Source: Streptomyces sp. DSM 110735 (GTDB lineage: Bacteria > Actinomycetota > Actinomycetes > Streptomycetales > Streptomycetaceae). From it: a DNA stretch of 64,000 nt. The notes under the pieces were generated by a model that worked only from the letters and a program-made list of their open reading frames with translations, was not told the DNA's origin and ran no database searches. Positions 34,423 to 42,230 of this stretch are shown here, piece by piece. Numbering within the stretch: the stretch's first letter is position 1; every line of letters starts with the position of its first letter. The stretch spans positions 94,924 through 158,923 of the forward strand of contig NZ_JACYHF010000014.1 of assembly GCF_016482685.1 (NCBI RefSeq), read 5' to 3'. The translations under genes and the position numbers were made by a program.

Positions 34423-35817
34423 TTATACGCCCTGGCTGACAGAGCTCATATTGAAATCGGGGATGCGCAAGCCGGGCATCGCTGCCCGGGTGAACCAGTC
34501 GCTCCACTCGCGCGGCAGCGTGCGCTCGGTGCGCCCCGCCTCGGATGCCCGCCCGAGCAGCCCGACCGGGGACTCGTTGAACCGGAAGTTGTTCACCTGC
34601 CCGGTGACCTCGCCGTTCTCCACCAGGTACACGCCGTCCCTGGTCAGCCCGGTGAGCAGCAGGGTCGCGGGGTCCACCTCGCGGATGTACCAGAGGCAGG
34701 TCAGCAGCAGCCCGCGCTCGGTGTTCGCGACCATCTCGTCCAGGGAGCGGTCCTCGCCGCCGTCCAGGATGAGGTTCCCGAGCGCCGGGGCGACGGGCAG
34801 TCCGGTCAGACCCGCGCCGTGCCGGGTGGTGGTGAGGTTGCGCAGGACGCCCTGCCCGACCCAGTCGGTGGGGTGGACGGGCAGCCCGTTGTCGAAGACG
34901 GACTGGTCGCCGCCGGAGGAGTGCGCCACCACGAACGGCGCGCACTCGAGTCCCGGCTCGTTCGGGTCGCTGCGCAGGGTGAGCGGCAGCTCGCTGAGCC
35001 GGTCGCCGACCCGGGTGCCGCCGCCCGGCTTGGAGAACACCGTGCGCCCCTCCGCCGCGTCCCGGCCCGAGGAGGACCAGAGCTGGTAGATCAGCAGGTC
35101 CGCCACGGCGGACGGCGGCAGCAGCGTCTCGTACCGCCCGGCGGGCAGCTCCACGCGCCGCTCCGCCCAGCCCAGGCGTACGGCCAGTTCGGCGTCCAGC
35201 GCCGCCGGGTCGACGTCCTTGAAGTCCCGCGTGGAGCGCCCCGCCCACGCCGAGCGGGTGCGGTCGGGCGACTTGGCGTTCAGCTCCAGGGTGCCGGTCG
35301 GCTGGTCGTGCCGCAGGCGCAGTCCGGTGGAGGTGCCGAGGTAGGTCGAGACCATCTCGTGGTTGGCGAAGCCGTACAGCTCACGCCCGCCCGCCCGCGC
35401 GCGGGCGAAGGACTCGCCGAGCGCGGGCGCGAAGTCTGCGAAGACGGCGGAGGAGGTCTCCAGGGGCGCGTCCGTGAAGTCGGGGGACTGCGGCACCCCG
35501 GTGACCAGCGGCTGCGCGTCCTCGGCGGGTCCTGCGGCGCGCGCGGCTGCCTCGGCTGCCCGGACCAGCGGCTCCAGGTCCTCGTCCGTGACGGCGGACC
35601 GGGAGACGACCCCGGCGGCGGTGCCCTGCTGCCCGTTCACGGTCGCGATCACCGTGAGGGTACGACCCCGGGTCACCCCGTTGGTCGTGAGCGCGTTGCC
35701 CGCCCAGCGGAGGTTGGCGGTGGAGTACTCGTCCGCGAGGACGACGCAGCCGTCCGCCCGGGACAGCGCGAGGGCACGCTCGACGACCTCGTGCGGCTTG
35801 CTGGTGCGCGGGCTCAT
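34423..35817 (-). CDS. TldE/PmbA-type partner metallopeptidase subunit
   Basis: A 464-residue protein of the TldD/PmbA family. In E. coli the TldD-TldE heterodimer is a zinc protease that degrades unfolded peptides and trims microcin and CcdA. This subunit lacks the HExxxH motif, as expected of TldE. Family features include ALALSRADGCVVLADEYSTANLRWAGNALTTNG, GRYETLLPPSAVADLLIYQL and GLLLTCLWYIREVDPATLLLTGLTRDGVYLVENGEVTG, the conserved C-terminal beta block. ATG 35817 overlaps the tldD stop by ATGA, so the two are made together. Confidence 0.9.
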   Translation of the reverse strand: MSPRTSKPHEVVERALALSRADGCVVLADEYSTANLRWAGNALTTNGVTRGRTLTVIATVNGQQGTAAGVVSRSAVTDEDLEPLVRAAEAAARAAGPAEDAQPLVTGVPQSPDFTDAPLETSSAVFADFAPALGESFARARAGGRELYGFANHEMVSTYLGTSTGLRLRHDQPTGTLELNAKSPDRTRSAWAGRSTRDFKDVDPAALDAELAVRLGWAERRVELPAGRYETLLPPSAVADLLIYQLWSSSGRDAAEGRTVFSKPGGGTRVGDRLSELPLTLRSDPNEPGLECAPFVVAHSSGGDQSVFDNGLPVHPTDWVGQGVLRNLTTTRHGAGLTGLPVAPALGNLILDGGEDRSLDEMVANTERGLLLTCLWYIREVDPATLLLTGLTRDGVYLVENGEVTGQVNNFRFNESPVGLLGRASEAGRTERTLPREWSDWFTRAAMPGLRIPDFNMSSVSQGV

Positions 35818-37337
35818 CGACCGGCCTCCTGCGTGGTGTTGAGGATGTTGACGCCCTTGAACAGGGCGGAGGGGCAGCCGTGCGAGACGGCGGCGACCTG
35901 GCCCGGCTGGGCCTTGCCGCAGTTGAAGGCACCGCCGAGCACATAGGTCTGCGGACCGCCCACGGCGGCCATCGAACCCCAGAAGTCGGTGGTGGTCGCC
36001 TGGTAGGCGACGTCCCGCAACTGCCCGGTGATCCGCCCGTTCTCGATCCGGAAGAACCGCTGCCCGGTGAACTGGAAGTTGTACCGCTGCATGTCGATGG
36101 ACCAGGACCGGTCCCCGACGACATAGATCCCCCGGTCCACGCCCCCGATCAGGTCCTCGGTGGACAGCCCGGCGGGGTCCGGGCGGAGCGACACGTTGGC
36201 CATGCGCTGCACCGGCACATGCGCGGGCGAGTCCGCGAAGGCGCACCCGTTGGACCGGTCGAACCCGGTCAACTTCGCGATACGGCGGTCCAGTTGGTAC
36301 CCGACCAGCGTGCCGTCCTTCACCAGGTCCCAGGACTGCGCCGCCACGCCCTCGTCGTCGTACCCGACGGTCGCGAGACCGTGCTCGGCGGTGCGGTCAC
36401 CGGTGACGTTCATCAGGTCGGAGCCGTACTTCAGCTTGCCGAGCTGGTCGAAGGTGGCGAAGGAAGTACCGGCGTACGCCGCCTCGTAGCCGAGGGCGCG
36501 GTCCAACTCCGTGGCGTGACCGATGGATTCGTGGATGGTGAGCCACAGGTTCGACGGGTCCACGACCAGGTCGTACAGCCCCGGGTCCACGCTCGGCGCG
36601 CGCATCTTCTCGGCCAACAGCTCCGGGATCTGCTCCAGTTCGGAGTCCCAGTCCCAGCCGGTGCCCTTCAGATACTCCCAGCCACGCCCCACCGGCGGAG
36701 CGAGGGTCCGCATCGAGTCGAACTCGCCACTGGAGTCGTCCACGGAGACTGCGGTCAACTCCGGGTGCAGCCGCACGCGTTGCTGCGTGGTGACGGTGCC
36801 CGCGGTGTCCGCGTAGAACTTGTTCTCGTGCACGGTGAGCAGCGAGGCGTCCACATGGCTCACACCCTGCGCGACCAGCAGCCGGTTGCTCCACTCCGCG
36901 AGCAGCGCCGCCTTCTCCTCGTCGGGCACGGAGAAGGGGTCGATCTCGTACGACGACACCCAGGTCTTGTCCGCGTGCACGGGCTCGTCGGCGAGTTCAA
37001 CCCGCTCATCGGACCCCGCCGCCTTGATGACCTGCGCGGACAGCTTCGCCATCGCGACTGCCTGCGAGGCGACCTTGGCGGCGGCGTCCATGGTCAGGTC
37101 CACCCCGGAGGCGAACCCCCAACTCCCGCCGTGCACGACCCGTACGGCGTACCCGAGGTCGGTCGTGTCCGACGACCCGGCAGGCTTGGCGTCCCTCAAC
37201 CGCCACGACGCGCTACGGACTCGCTCCAGCCGGAAGTCCGCGTGCTCGGCACCGAGGGCACGGGCACGGGCGAGGGCGGCGTCGGCGAGGGCGCGGAGTG
37301 GTAGCGCGAGGAAGGAGGGGTCGATGTCTTGGGGCAC
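35814..37337 (-). CDS. tldD: TldD-type zinc metallopeptidase
   Basis: The catalytic partner, 507 residues. The zinc motif is in WLTIHESIGHATELDRAL near residue 255, giving HExxxH, with the third ligand Cys expected near the C-terminus (AFNCGKAQPGQVAAVSHGCPSALF). An N-terminal domain of about 230 residues forms the substrate tunnel. GTG 37337 has GGGAA upstream; an in-frame start 30 nt earlier is possible. In actinobacteria the pair has been linked to maturation of peptides such as RiPPs, but no precursor gene is visible here. Confidence 0.92.
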   Translation of the reverse strand: MPQDIDPSFLALPLRALADAALARARALGAEHADFRLERVRSASWRLRDAKPAGSSDTTDLGYAVRVVHGGSWGFASGVDLTMDAAAKVASQAVAMAKLSAQVIKAAGSDERVELADEPVHADKTWVSSYEIDPFSVPDEEKAALLAEWSNRLLVAQGVSHVDASLLTVHENKFYADTAGTVTTQQRVRLHPELTAVSVDDSSGEFDSMRTLAPPVGRGWEYLKGTGWDWDSELEQIPELLAEKMRAPSVDPGLYDLVVDPSNLWLTIHESIGHATELDRALGYEAAYAGTSFATFDQLGKLKYGSDLMNVTGDRTAEHGLATVGYDDEGVAAQSWDLVKDGTLVGYQLDRRIAKLTGFDRSNGCAFADSPAHVPVQRMANVSLRPDPAGLSTEDLIGGVDRGIYVVGDRSWSIDMQRYNFQFTGQRFFRIENGRITGQLRDVAYQATTTDFWGSMAAVGGPQTYVLGGAFNCGKAQPGQVAAVSHGCPSALFKGVNILNTTQEAGR

Positions 37338-37424
37338 GGGGGTTCCCTTCAGCAGTTGGCCACGCAAGAGGCGGGCACAGGAGCAAATCCTGTACCCGCC
37401 CGATGATTTCTGTACGGCGCCGAC

Positions 37425-37616
37425 TCACTCACCAGACGGCTGTGTTGCGAGGCATGTGAACGCGGCCCAGGCATTGGCAGTGACAGTGAGGGGGCGGATG
37501 CGCTTGTCCTTGGAGTCGCGGATGTGGACGGAATTGGGGCGCATGGCGACCTCGACACAGTTGCCGCCACTGGTGCCGCTGTAGCTGCTCTTGAACCAGG
37601 TCAGTTCCGTGCTCAT
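37425..37616 (-). CDS. DUF397 small protein
   Basis: A 63-residue protein beginning MSTELTWFKSSYSGTSGGNCVEVAM, the unmistakable DUF397 pattern (WxKSSYSxxxGxxCVEVA, then VRDSKDKxxxxLxxxxxAWxxF). These proteins are partners of WhiJ/Scr1-type HTH regulators in Streptomyces and seem to antagonise them. Its ATG overlaps the stop of the HTH gene (ATGA). Confidence 0.95.
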   Translation of the reverse strand: MSTELTWFKSSYSGTSGGNCVEVAMRPNSVHIRDSKDKRIRPLTVTANAWAAFTCLATQPSGE

Positions 37617-38458
37617 AGCGCTCCTTGCATCTTTCTCAGCAGATCCGCGGTGGCCGCGTGGCTCAGGGCCTGTGAGCGCATCTTCCCATAGCGCTGAAGC
37701 ATGGAACTCAGCAATTTTGGCTGGGTGAGCAGGGTGCTGCTGTCGTGCCCTTCGATGTAGCCGACCCACTGGTGGGTGTCGCGTTCAGCGAGGTACATCT
37801 GACCGTCGATACCGGCGTGTTCCTCCTGGCGGAGGGGCATGACGAGGATCTGGACGTTCCGGCGGCTCCCCTGCTCCAGGAGGTTGCTGATGACCTCGCG
37901 CGTCACCTGCGCACCCCCGAGCCCGCGCTCCAGCACGGCCTGCTCGATGAGGAAGGAGAACTCGGTGTTGGGGCGCTCGTCCAAGATGCGCTGCCGCTCT
38001 TGCCGAGCGGTCACCTGCTGCTCGAATTGCTCCTCTGACAGGGGCGGGATCTGCTGGTCGAACACCGCGCGGATGTAGCTCTCCGGCTGTAACAGTCCCG
38101 GAACCGCTCGGCACTCGTACGCGTACAAGGAGATCGCCTCCTCCTCGATCCCCGCCCACTGCTGGAACCAGGACGCCAGCCCCGGTCGCCTGGTCAGGCT
38201 CCGTACCGCTGCTGCGAGCACTTTGGCTCCGACCGTCCCCAGAGGTTCGGCGGCTCGCGAGGGTAGATCCGACGGCGGGAACCGCTTGCCCTGCTCAATC
38301 TTGGCGATGTACGCGGACGAATACCCCAATCGCCTCGCGAGCTCCTCCTGTGTCAGGTTGGCTTGCTCCCGCAGCGATTTCAGCACTGCGCCGAAGATCT
38401 TGAGGCTCTCGGAGGATTCGGGTTCGCTGGTGGTGCTCCCGCCCTGGTCTGCCGTCAT
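37613..38458 (-). CDS. WhiJ/Scr1-type XRE-family regulator with DUF5753 domain
   Basis: A 281-residue regulator. An XRE helix-turn-helix occupies residues 20-75 (LKSLREQANLTQEELARRLGYSSAYIAKIEQGKRFP). The rest is a DUF5753 ligand-type domain with the hallmark YECRAVPGLLQPESYIRAVF near residues 112-131 and VMPLRQEEHAGIDGQMYLAERD. Codon 123 is TTA (38090-38092), the only in-frame TTA I found in any real gene of the window, which makes translation dependent on bldA tRNA. ATG 38458 was chosen; an upstream in-frame start would add 17 residues. It heads a coupled pair with DUF397. Confidence 0.93.
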   Translation of the reverse strand: MTADQGGSTTSEPESSESLKIFGAVLKSLREQANLTQEELARRLGYSSAYIAKIEQGKRFPPSDLPSRAAEPLGTVGAKVLAAAVRSLTRRPGLASWFQQWAGIEEEAISLYAYECRAVPGLLQPESYIRAVFDQQIPPLSEEQFEQQVTARQERQRILDERPNTEFSFLIEQAVLERGLGGAQVTREVISNLLEQGSRRNVQILVMPLRQEEHAGIDGQMYLAERDTHQWVGYIEGHDSSTLLTQPKLLSSMLQRYGKMRSQALSHAATADLLRKMQGAL

Positions 38459-38609
38459 CGCCGCCGCCTCCCGTGTCCTGCTCAAGCCGCCCAATCCCCC
38501 CATCGTCACGGTCCGTCACTCACCCAGTCCAGAGTGTGCACTGGTACAGCCGCCTCTGTATGGGTTTCGTTCCTGTTGCCAGCCGGGCGGAATCAGAACC
38601 CTGGACACC

Positions 38610-39041
38610 ATGTCCGTACCACAGGCCCAAGAGGCCGTCACCGTAAGTGTGTTCGCCCAGCGCTTCTCCGCGACCCGCCGAGGCGCGCGCCTCGCGCGAC
38701 GGCTGGCCGTGCACCAGCTAGACACCTGGCACGTGCCGTACGGCAGCGAGGGGTCGGAGACCGTCGCCCTGGTCGTCGCGGAGCTCGCCGCCAACGCGGT
38801 GCTGCACGGCCGCGTACCCGGCAGAGACTTCGAACTGTGCCTCCGCTACGACCCGGCGGGCACCGTCCGTGTGGAGGTGTCCGACACCCACCCCGCCCAC
38901 CCCATGCTGAGCCCGGCGCAGACGGACGGCGGTCGCGGTCTCCTCCTCGTCGCCGCCCTTTCCACCCGCTGGGGCGTCCACGCGCGCAAGGGACCGGGCA
39001 AGACGGTGTGGGCGGAGTGCGCGGTCGCGGCGCGGCGGTGA
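38610..39041 (+). CDS. ATP-binding protein (anti-sigma factor-like HATPase) of the WhiJ-type cluster
   Basis: A 143-residue GHKL ATPase domain resembling RsbW/SpoIIAB kinases. ALVVAELAANAVLHGRV (near residues 56-72) is the N box, RVEVSDTHP is the G1-like strand and GGRGLLLVAALSTRWGV the G2 box. Such genes sit divergently beside WhiJ/DUF397 pairs; the shared 151-bp region likely carries both promoters. ATG 38610 was chosen; the frame is open further upstream but not family-like. Target unknown. Confidence 0.9.
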   Translation: MSVPQAQEAVTVSVFAQRFSATRRGARLARRLAVHQLDTWHVPYGSEGSETVALVVAELAANAVLHGRVPGRDFELCLRYDPAGTVRVEVSDTHPAHPMLSPAQTDGGRGLLLVAALSTRWGVHARKGPGKTVWAECAVAARR

Positions 39042-39093
39042 GCCGTGGGCGAACGCCCGCCCGGCGGCGGGGGAGCCCGCGCAGGCTGGAGGC

Positions 39094-39174
39094 ATGGACG
39101 TGATCGAGGTGCTGCCGAATCTGCTGCGCGCGCTCTTCCTCGTGAGGCGGAGTGCGCCGGTACCTACAAAGTGA
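39094..39174 (+). CDS. Possible 26-residue ORF just before the toxin-antitoxin module
   Basis: ATG 39094 opens a frame for MDVIEVLPNLLRALFLVRRSAP and ends at a TGA inside the TA operator region (39172-39174). GGAGG lies directly upstream, but the spacing to ATG is only 1 nt. The first 19 residues look like a normal protein start, the last seven like read-through. It may be the remnant of a gene cut when the TA module arrived, or nothing. Coding is unproven. Confidence 0.3.
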   Translation: MDVIEVLPNLLRALFLVRRSAPVPTK

Positions 39175-39210
39175 CCTAGGTTTGTAGGTATGATCGGCGA
39201 TATGTAGGCA
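39161..39210. promoter_or_regulatory. Palindromic operator of the Phd/PIN module
   Basis: TACCTACAAA (39161-39170) and TTTGTAGGTA (39181-39190) form a perfect 10-bp inverted repeat with a 10-bp spacer. A third half-site, TATGTAGGCA, lies at 39201-39210, exactly 20 bp after the second in direct orientation. The region is strikingly AT-rich against its surroundings and ends 27 bp before the antitoxin ATG, as expected of an autoregulatory site. Confidence 0.85.
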
Positions 39211-39237
39211 CAACCGGTCGAAGTGAGGGAGTCTGGG

Positions 39238-39522
39238 ATGAGCACCATCTCCGTCCGCGAGTTCTCGTACAACCCCAGCGCGGTCTTCGCTCGTGTCGAG
39301 AAGGGAGAGGCGATTCAGGTCACCCGGCACGGCAACGTGATCGCCATACTGTCTCCGGCCGGTGGCCCCATGGAGCGGTACGCGCACCTGGTGGCCCAAG
39401 GGAAGATCAAGCTGAAGCCGGTCACCGCTGCCGACCGGCACGACATGCCGCATTACGAGGTGCCCGAAGACATCGATCCTCTGGCGCTGCTCCTGGCCGA
39501 GCGTGAGGAGGACGACCGTTGA
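39238..39522 (+). CDS. Type II toxin-antitoxin antitoxin, Phd/YefM family
   Basis: A 94-residue antitoxin. The N-terminal Phd fold reads MSTISVREFSYNPSAVFARVEKGEAIQVTRHGNVIAILSP, which dimerises and binds DNA. The C-terminal half, ending EDIDPLALLLAEREEDDR, is acidic and would wrap the toxin. ATG 39238 has GGGAG/GGG upstream. It overlaps the toxin start by TTGA and follows a palindromic operator, so it should repress its own promoter. Confidence 0.92.
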   Translation: MSTISVREFSYNPSAVFARVEKGEAIQVTRHGNVIAILSPAGGPMERYAHLVAQGKIKLKPVTAADRHDMPHYEVPEDIDPLALLLAEREEDDR

Positions 39523-39914
39523 TCTACATGGACGCGTCCGCGCTGGTCACCTGGATGACCCGCCGCAACCACTGGGGGGATCTGGACGCTTTCCTGCAGC
39601 AGCAGGTCACCGAGATACTCGCCACCAGCACGCTCGGCTTCGTGGAGACCGTACGGACAGTGGATCTCATGGGGCACTTTCCGAAGGCGATGGAGGATCT
39701 GGAGGCCCGGATCACCGAGATCCTCCTCACCCGGGAGGTGCGTGACGGAGCGGCTCTACTGGTCGGGCGGTTGCGGACGTTGGACGCGATCCATGTGGCC
39801 AGTGCGCTGTCGCTGCGCGACGACCTGACAGCCGTGGTGACGTATGACCGCAGGATGCTCGAAACGGCCCGCGCCGAGGGGCTGCCCGCCTACGCCCCCG
39901 GCATGGCGGACTGA
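39519..39914 (+). CDS. PIN-domain toxin (VapC-like ribonuclease)
   Basis: A 131-residue PIN nuclease. The acidic active-site residues are readable: Asp5 in IYMDASALVTWM, Glu43 in GFVETVRTVD, Asp near residue 89 in LRTLDAIHVASAL, and Asp near residue 108 in VVTYDRRM. VapC-type toxins cut tRNA or rRNA. The TTG start overlaps the antitoxin TGA, which ensures antitoxin is made first. No transposase or integrase is adjacent. Confidence 0.93.
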   Translation: MIYMDASALVTWMTRRNHWGDLDAFLQQQVTEILATSTLGFVETVRTVDLMGHFPKAMEDLEARITEILLTREVRDGAALLVGRLRTLDAIHVASALSLRDDLTAVVTYDRRMLETARAEGLPAYAPGMAD

Positions 39915-40091
39915 CGACACTCCAGCCTGTAGGAACCCGACAGCACTCGCCGTGAGCCACTGTCGGTGCCCGCTTGCCCTCGGACGCGGCGCGACCGATA
40001 GGTTTTCGGTGAAGCCGCCTGTCCGACGGACGTCGATTCGTCCGGGCGGATTGTCGGAACGCTGCAGACCGCTAATCGAAAGGGTGATCCG

Positions 40092-40796
40092 TTGAGCCGC
40101 TCGGTTCTCGTCACCGGAGGCAACCGGGGCATCGGCCTCGCCATCGCCCGCGCTTTCGCCGACGCCGGCGACAAGGTCGCGATCACGTACCGCTCGGGCG
40201 AGCCCCCGGCGGGCTTCCTCGCCGTCAAGTGCGACATCACCGACGCCGAGCAGGTCGAGCAGGCGTACAAGGAGATCGAGGAGCAGCACGGCCCGGTCGA
40301 GGTGCTCGTCGCCAACGCGGGCGTCACCAAGGACCAGCTCCTGATGCGCATGTCCGAGGAGGACTTCACCTCGGTCGTCGACACCAACCTCACCGGCACC
40401 TTCCGTGTGGTGAAGCGCGCCAACCGCGGGATGCTGCGCGCCAAGAAGGGCCGCGTCGTCCTGATCTCCTCGGTGGTCGGTCTGCTGGGCTCGGCGGGGC
40501 AGGCGAACTACGCCGCCTCCAAGGCCGCCATGGTCGGCTTCGCGCGCTCCCTCGCCCGTGAGCTGGGCTCGCGCAACATCACCTTCAACGTCGTCGCCCC
40601 CGGCTTCGTCGACACCGACATGACCAAGGCGCTCACCGACGAGCAGCGCAAGGGCATCGTGTCGCAGGTGCCGCTCGGCCGCTACGCGCAGCCCGAGGAG
40701 GTCGCCGCCGCCGTGCGCTTCCTCGCCTCGGACGACGCCTCGTACATCACTGGAGCCGTCATCCCCGTTGACGGCGGACTGGGAATGGGTCACTGA
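40092..40796 (+). CDS. fabG: 3-oxoacyl-ACP reductase FabG
   Basis: NADPH-dependent beta-ketoacyl-ACP reductase of type II fatty acid synthesis, 234 residues. TGGNRGIGLAIARAFADAGD (residues 8-27) is the cofactor loop, NAG the mid motif, and the catalytic triad sits in VVLISSV with NYAASKAAM (YxxxK). The ending ASYITGAVIPVDGGLGMGH is canonical for FabG. TTG 40092 has AAAGGGTG upstream. It is paired with fabI five bases downstream, as in mycobacterial mabA-inhA. Confidence 0.95.
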   Translation: MSRSVLVTGGNRGIGLAIARAFADAGDKVAITYRSGEPPAGFLAVKCDITDAEQVEQAYKEIEEQHGPVEVLVANAGVTKDQLLMRMSEEDFTSVVDTNLTGTFRVVKRANRGMLRAKKGRVVLISSVVGLLGSAGQANYAASKAAMVGFARSLARELGSRNITFNVVAPGFVDTDMTKALTDEQRKGIVSQVPLGRYAQPEEVAAAVRFLASDDASYITGAVIPVDGGLGMGH

Positions 40797-40801
40797 TCAC
40801 C

Positions 40802-41569
40802 ATGAGCGGAATTCTCGAGGGCAAGCGCATCCTGATCACGGGTGTGCTGACGGAGTCCTCCATCGCCTTCCACGCGGCCAAGCTCGCGCAGGAGCAGGGC
40901 GCCGAGATCATCCTGACCGCCTTCCCGCGGCCCACGCTGACCGAGCGCATCGCCAAGAAGCTGCCGAAGCCCGCCAAGGTCATCGAGCTGGACGTCACCA
41001 ACGAGGAGCACCTCGCGCGCCTGGCCGACATCGTCGGCGAGGAGCTGGGCGGTCTGGACGGCGTCGTCCACTCCATCGGCTTCGCCCCGCAGGACGCGCT
41101 CGGCGGCAACTTCCTGAACACGCCGTTCGAGTCGGTCGCCACCGCCATGCACGTCTCCGCCTTCTCCCTGAAGTCGCTGACCATGGCGTGCCTGCCGCTG
41201 ATGCAGAACGGCGGCTCGGTCGTCGGTCTCACCTTCGACGCGCAGTACGCCTGGCCGCAGTACGACTGGATGGGTCCCGCCAAGGCCGCCCTGGAGGCCA
41301 CCAGCCGCTACATGGCGCGCGACCTGGGCAAGCAGAACATCCGCTGCAACCTCATCTCCGCCGGTCCGCTCGGCTCCATGGCCGCGAAGTCCATCCCGGG
41401 CTTCTCCGACCTCGCCGCCGTGTGGGACACCCGCTCCCCGCTGGAGTGGGACCTCAAGGACCCCGAGCCCGCCGGGCGCGGCATCGTCGCCCTGCTGAGC
41501 GACTGGTTCCCGAAGACCACCGGCGAGATCATCCACGTCGACGGCGGTCTGCACGCGATCGGCGCCTGA
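40802..41569 (+). CDS. fabI: Enoyl-ACP reductase FabI (InhA type)
   Basis: NADH-dependent enoyl-ACP reductase completing the fatty acid elongation cycle, 255 residues. GKRILITGVLTESSIAFHAAKLAQEQGA is the InhA/FabI cofactor region, and QYDWMGPAKAALEA holds the YxxMxxxK catalytic set. It ends GEIIHVDGGLHAIGA. It is the target class of isoniazid and triclosan. Translation is likely coupled to fabG (5-bp gap). Confidence 0.96.
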   Translation: MSGILEGKRILITGVLTESSIAFHAAKLAQEQGAEIILTAFPRPTLTERIAKKLPKPAKVIELDVTNEEHLARLADIVGEELGGLDGVVHSIGFAPQDALGGNFLNTPFESVATAMHVSAFSLKSLTMACLPLMQNGGSVVGLTFDAQYAWPQYDWMGPAKAALEATSRYMARDLGKQNIRCNLISAGPLGSMAAKSIPGFSDLAAVWDTRSPLEWDLKDPEPAGRGIVALLSDWFPKTTGEIIHVDGGLHAIGA

Positions 41570-41882
41570 GCCGCAGCCGCGTCCGCGCCTTGGCTGTGCC
41601 GCGAGGCCCGCGTCCCGTAAGGGGTGCGGGCCTCGTCCCGTAGGGGGTGCGGGCCTCGTCCCGTAGGGGGAGCGGCTTGCGTGCCGTAGGGGAGTGGCCG
41701 CGCCGCCGTAGGGGAGTCGCCGGGGCGCCGTAGGAGGCGTCACCCGTACGAGGGACGTCCGCCCGCCCGAGCCGCGTCACTCGTTCGGCTCACCTGCCGG
41801 GCCGTACCCGCCCCCGCGCCGCACGCTCGAAGCAGGCGTTGTCCCGCCCGCCCCTCCGCAGCCCGGCCGAGGAGGTTCTTTT
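41570..41882. repeat. Gene-free spacer holding six CCGTA-G(G)GG iterons
   Basis: CCGTAAGGGG, CCGTAGGGGG (twice), CCGTAGGGGA (twice) and CCGTAGGAGG occur with their CCGTA at 41615, 41638, 41661, 41684, 41706 and 41728. Spacings are 23, 23, 23, 22 and 22 bp, close to two helical turns. The first three units (41612-41680) are near-identical 23-mers; the later ones share mainly the core. No gene is visible in the remaining sequence. Confidence 0.85.
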
Positions 41883-42230
41883 GTGCGCCTGTCCCGCAGC
41901 CTGGCCCCGGTGACGGTGGCCCTGGCCCTCGTCCTGTCCCTGCCGTCCGCCGCGCTCGCACCCGCCCGCGCGGACGACTCCGCGCCCGCCCCCAGCCTCT
42001 TCGGCGCCGCCTGCCGCACCTCCGTCGAGGGCTCGCACGTCGTCGCCTACTGCCACAACCCCTACGTGGACACCGACCGGGTCCGTCTGCACATCGAGTG
42101 CGCGCGCTGGTGGGACATCGACACCGACAGTGCGCCCGTGGACACCGACGCCGCCATGACGGTCAAGCTGACCGGGCGCTGCTGGAAGGAGATCCGCTCG
42201 GTGTGGATCAGCCACCAGAAGGTGCGCTGA
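41883..42230 (+). CDS. Small secreted protein with four cysteines
   Basis: A 115-residue exported protein. The signal peptide (residues 1-30) reads MRLSRSLAPVTVALALVLSLPSAALAPARA. The mature part has Cys in GAACRTS, VAYCHNP, IECARWWD and TGRCWKE, enough for two disulphides. It looks like a small extracellular beta-sheet protein; I recognise no family. GTG 41883 has GAGGAGG just upstream (ccgaggaggttcttttGTG). Its 3' end overlaps the convergent regulator gene by 23 bp. Confidence 0.78.
   Translation: MRLSRSLAPVTVALALVLSLPSAALAPARADDSAPAPSLFGAACRTSVEGSHVVAYCHNPYVDTDRVRLHIECARWWDIDTDSAPVDTDAAMTVKLTGRCWKEIRSVWISHQKVR

Noticed and set aside
34367..34480. T-box leader for tyrS
   Set aside because: The gap to pmbA is 56 bp, far too short, and no T-box sequence is seen.
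38223..38609. N-terminal extension of the ATPase gene back to 38223
   Set aside because: The added part overlaps the divergent regulator gene antisense and is unlike the family; ATG 38610 fits homologue length.
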